Assembly: GCF_015356855.1 (NCBI RefSeq)
Contig: NZ_ARXR01000017.1
Location: forward strand, 1-64,000
Direction of reading: 5' to 3'
DNA: 64,000 bases
From: Alloalcanivorax venustensis ISO4
Lineage (GTDB): Bacteria > Pseudomonadota > Gammaproteobacteria > Pseudomonadales > Alcanivoracaceae
Shown: positions 59,871 to 64,000 of the stretch, one piece after another
Layout of the letters: every line of letters starts with the position of its first letter
How positions within the stretch are numbered: the stretch's first letter is position 1
Program-made: the position numbers and the translations under genes
The notes under the pieces: generated by a model
The model's database searches: none
The model's input: only the letters and a program-made list of their open reading frames with translations
What the model was told of the DNA's origin: nothing

Positions 59871-61079
59871 TCAGGCTTGGGCCGGTTGTACCCGATACCC
59901 TTTCAGTGTGGCCACGAAATCCTGCAGCGCGTGGATGCCGGATTCTTCCGCGTCCCGGCACCACTGGGCCAGGGACTCCAGCATCTCGGAGGAGTTGCGG
60001 CTGGTCTGGCTCCAGATCGACTGCAGGCGCAGCCGGTACTCATAGATGGTGGCCAGGGTGTGGTTGTGCTCGGTCAGGTTGGCCAGCCGGTGCTTGTGGC
60101 GGCTCTTGAAGAACCGCTGGTCCCGGTACAAGAGTGTGCGGGCACGACTGTAGAAACCACGGGTGGCCTCGCAGGCGCGCGCCCTCTCCTGTTCGAATAC
60201 CGGCTTGATCACGGCGCGGCGGTACTGGGCCATCACCTGGAAGCGGTGCTGGAAGACTGCCCGCAGGGTATCCAGATCCACGGCGGGTTTGGCGTTGTCG
60301 CGGTCCACCACCGGCTTGGGCGCCACCTTCTTCACTTTCGCCAGGCCCAGCATTTCGAACAGGCGGATCCACGCCCAGCCCATGTCGAACTCAAAGCGGC
60401 GGATCGAAAGCTTGGCGGAATTGGGGTAGGTGTGGTGGTTGTTGTGCAGCTCTTCACCGCCGATCAACACACCCCAGGGCAGCACGTTGCGCGAGGCGTC
60501 CGTGCATTCGAAGTTGCGGTAGCCCCAATAGTGGCCGATGCCGTTGATCACGCCGGCGGCGAACAGGGGGATCCAGATCATCTGCACCGCCCAGATGGTG
60601 ATGCCGATGGCGCCGAACAGGGCCAGATCAATGGCGCCCATCAGCGCGATGCCCAGGAAGGTGAAGCGGCTGTAGACATTGCGCTCGACCCAGTCGTCCG
60701 GGCAGCCGGCGCCGTACTTGTCCAGGGTTTCCTGGTTCACGGCTTCCGCCTGATAGAGCTCGGCGCCTTCGCTGAGCACTTTGCGAATGCCCAGCACCTG
60801 GGGGCTGTGCGGGTCTTCTTCCGTGTCACAGCGGGCGTGGTGCTTGCGGTGGATGGCGGTCCAGGCGCGGGTGTTCTGGCCGGTGGTCAGCCACAGCCAG
60901 AAGCGGAAGAAATGTTTGAGAGCCGGGTGCAGCTCCAGGGCCCGGTGGGCGGAATAGCGGTGCAGGTACACGGTCACGCTGACAATGGTCACGTGGGTCA
61001 TGGCCAGGGTGATGAGCACCAGTGCCCAGGGGCCGGCGGAAAGCAGGCCACCGGAGAAGAAATTCAGTACGTCGTTCAT
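59871..61079 (-). CDS. Membrane fatty acid (acyl-CoA) desaturase
   Basis: 402 residues. Three histidine boxes HRYSAH, HRKHH and HNNHH are the metal ligands of delta-9-type acyl-CoA/lipid desaturases; membrane helices flank them (residues 13-35, 140-180). The last 140 residues are a soluble helical extension (AQYRRAVIKPVFEQERARA) seen in DesC-like proteins of gammaproteobacteria. Downstream of the HyuA-type gene, 87 bases apart, same strand. Confidence 0.9.
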   Translation of the reverse strand: MNDVLNFFSGGLLSAGPWALVLITLAMTHVTIVSVTVYLHRYSAHRALELHPALKHFFRFWLWLTTGQNTRAWTAIHRKHHARCDTEEDPHSPQVLGIRKVLSEGAELYQAEAVNQETLDKYGAGCPDDWVERNVYSRFTFLGIALMGAIDLALFGAIGITIWAVQMIWIPLFAAGVINGIGHYWGYRNFECTDASRNVLPWGVLIGGEELHNNHHTYPNSAKLSIRRFEFDMGWAWIRLFEMLGLAKVKKVAPKPVVDRDNAKPAVDLDTLRAVFQHRFQVMAQYRRAVIKPVFEQERARACEATRGFYSRARTLLYRDQRFFKSRHKHRLANLTEHNHTLATIYEYRLRLQSIWSQTSRNSSEMLESLAQWCRDAEESGIHALQDFVATLKGYRVQPAQA

Positions 61080-61166
61080 GGCGGAAACACGGTTGTGGAA
61101 CCGTTCCGGTTCCAGGTTTTCGGGGTCGGCGGTGTCGGCCGCCGGTCACCGGGTACAGCGTAGTGA

Positions 61167-63131
<1,965 letters not shown>

Positions 63132-63217
63132 GTTGTCTCCCAGGATAGGATGTCTCCGTTGCCTGTGCCCGTTACAATCCAGGGCGTCATCTTAGCCTCC
63201 CTCACCCAGGATAGCCC

Positions 63218-64000
63218 ATGCCCGAATTGCCCGAAGTGGAGACCACCCGGCGCGGCATCGAGCCCCATGTGGCCGGCCGCACCCTCACCGCCGTCACCGT
63301 GCGCGAGCCGCGCCTGCGCTGGCCGGTGGACGCTCGGGTCGCCGAGCTGCGCGACAAGCGCATCGTCGGCCTGCGGCGGCGCGCCAAGTACCTGCTGATG
63401 GACCTCGGCGATCTGAACCTGGGGATTCACCTGGGCATGTCCGGCACCCTGCGCGTGGTCCCCGCAGAGACGCCGCTGCGCAAGCACGACCACATCGATC
63501 TGCACCTGGACAGCGGCCGGCTGCTGCGTTTCAACGACCCGCGCCGCTTCGGCGCCCTGCTGTACCTGACGGACGCCCTGACCCACCCGTTGCTGGCCAA
63601 CCTGGGCCCCGAGCCCCTGGACCAGGATTTTTCCGGCGGCTGGCTGTACCGCCGCAGTCGCGGTCGGCGGGTGTCGGTGAAGAGCTTCATCATGGATAAC
63701 GCCACCGTGGTGGGCGTGGGCAACATCTACGCCCAGGAAAGCCTGTTCCTGGCCGGCATCCACCCCAGCCGCCCCGCCGGCCGCATCAGCGAGGCGCGCT
63801 ACCAGCGTCTGGCGCTGGCGATACGCTCGGTGCTGGCCAAGGCCATCGAGGCCGGCGGCACCACCCTGCGCGATTTCACCAGCGCCGACGGCCAGCCCGG
63901 CTACTTCGCCCAGCAGCTGCTGGTCTACGGCCGCGCCGGCGAGCCCTGCCCGCAATGCGCCGAGCCGCTGCGCGGCGGCCGCCACGGCCAGCGCAGCACC
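63218..64000 (+). CDS. mutM: Formamidopyrimidine-DNA glycosylase MutM, cut by window end
   Basis: Base-excision enzyme for 8-oxoguanine. 261 codons are visible: the catalytic N-terminus MPELPEVETTRRG (Pro-2, Glu-3), H2TH region DNATVVGVGNIYAQESLF with Lys, and the start of the C-terminal zinc finger (EPCPQC). The final zinc-finger cysteine pair lies beyond the window. Start ATG at 63218, 86 bases from the divergent HyuA gene. Confidence 0.95.
   Translation, partial: MPELPEVETTRRGIEPHVAGRTLTAVTVREPRLRWPVDARVAELRDKRIVGLRRRAKYLLMDLGDLNLGIHLGMSGTLRVVPAETPLRKHDHIDLHLDSGRLLRFNDPRRFGALLYLTDALTHPLLANLGPEPLDQDFSGGWLYRRSRGRRVSVKSFIMDNATVVGVGNIYAQESLFLAGIHPSRPAGRISEARYQRLALAIRSVLAKAIEAGGTTLRDFTSADGQPGYFAQQLLVYGRAGEPCPQCAEPLRGGRHGQRST

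Overview
The window is about 64 kb of a high-GC (mostly mid-60s percent by eye) gammaproteobacterial chromosome. Gene orders such as oxyR-recG, divergent fpr/finR, rpoZ-spoT-ridA, coaBC-dut-algC-argB-slmA with radC-rpmB-rpmG opposite, and rph-pyrE, together with the protein sequences, suggest a marine Pseudomonadales/Oceanospirillales organism, most likely Alcanivorax/Alloalcanivorax-like. This placement is inference from recognised sequences; no search was run. There is no rRNA, tRNA, CRISPR array, phage or insertion sequence that I can recognise.

Layout. 1-4.2 kb: end of dprA, then tsaC-hemF-aroE and an LpxR-type lipid A deacylase. 4.2-8.4 kb: gamma carbonic anhydrase, oligopeptidase A, a zinc ribbon protein, a DUF4190 membrane protein and a PA2169-type four-helix protein. 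8.4-19 kb: redox and stress genes (fpr/finR, oxyR-recG), a lipoprotein alkylsulfatase opposite an AraC regulator, an epimerase and a CBS protein. 19.3-25 kb: purEK and two extracytoplasmic alpha/beta hydrolases, one without a recognisable start. 24.7-31.3 kb: ridA-spoT-rpoZ-gmk, a solitary DoeB-type deacetylase, and the nitric oxide module nsrR/hmp. 31.3-35.7 kb: a lower-GC accessory segment (SDR, AraC regulator, CMD-family protein, secreted esterase). 35.7-37.9 kb: a sulfide/persulfide module (BigR-type repressor, persulfide dioxygenase, two YeeE/YedE-type transporter halves). 37.9-47.5 kb: core genes yicC, rph-pyrE, slmA, argB, a PMM/PGM-like membrane protein, dut, coaBC, radC, rpmB, rpmG. 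47.5-57.7 kb: an 11-gene tad (Flp pilus) locus. 57.7-64 kb: sodium:solute symporter with a 43-residue partner, fatty acid desaturase, a solitary HyuA-type protein and the start of mutM.

How the parts work together. Three regulator/target pairs respond to reactive small molecules and show dyad operators between divergent genes: FinR/Fpr, NsrR/Hmp (NO) and BigR/persulfide dioxygenase (sulfide). OxyR, with both redox cysteines, heads recG. The tad locus encodes pilin, pseudopilins, secretin, localisation protein, ATPase and platform proteins, but no prepilin peptidase is in the window; a dyad matching the CRP/Vfr consensus lies just upstream.

The most unusual object is the AlgC position of the dut-argB operon. 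It encodes a two-membrane-segment protein with a cytoplasmic phosphohexomutase fold in which the catalytic serine loop, the metal loop and the sugar loop are all replaced and the fourth domain is missing. It looks like a membrane-anchored pseudoenzyme.
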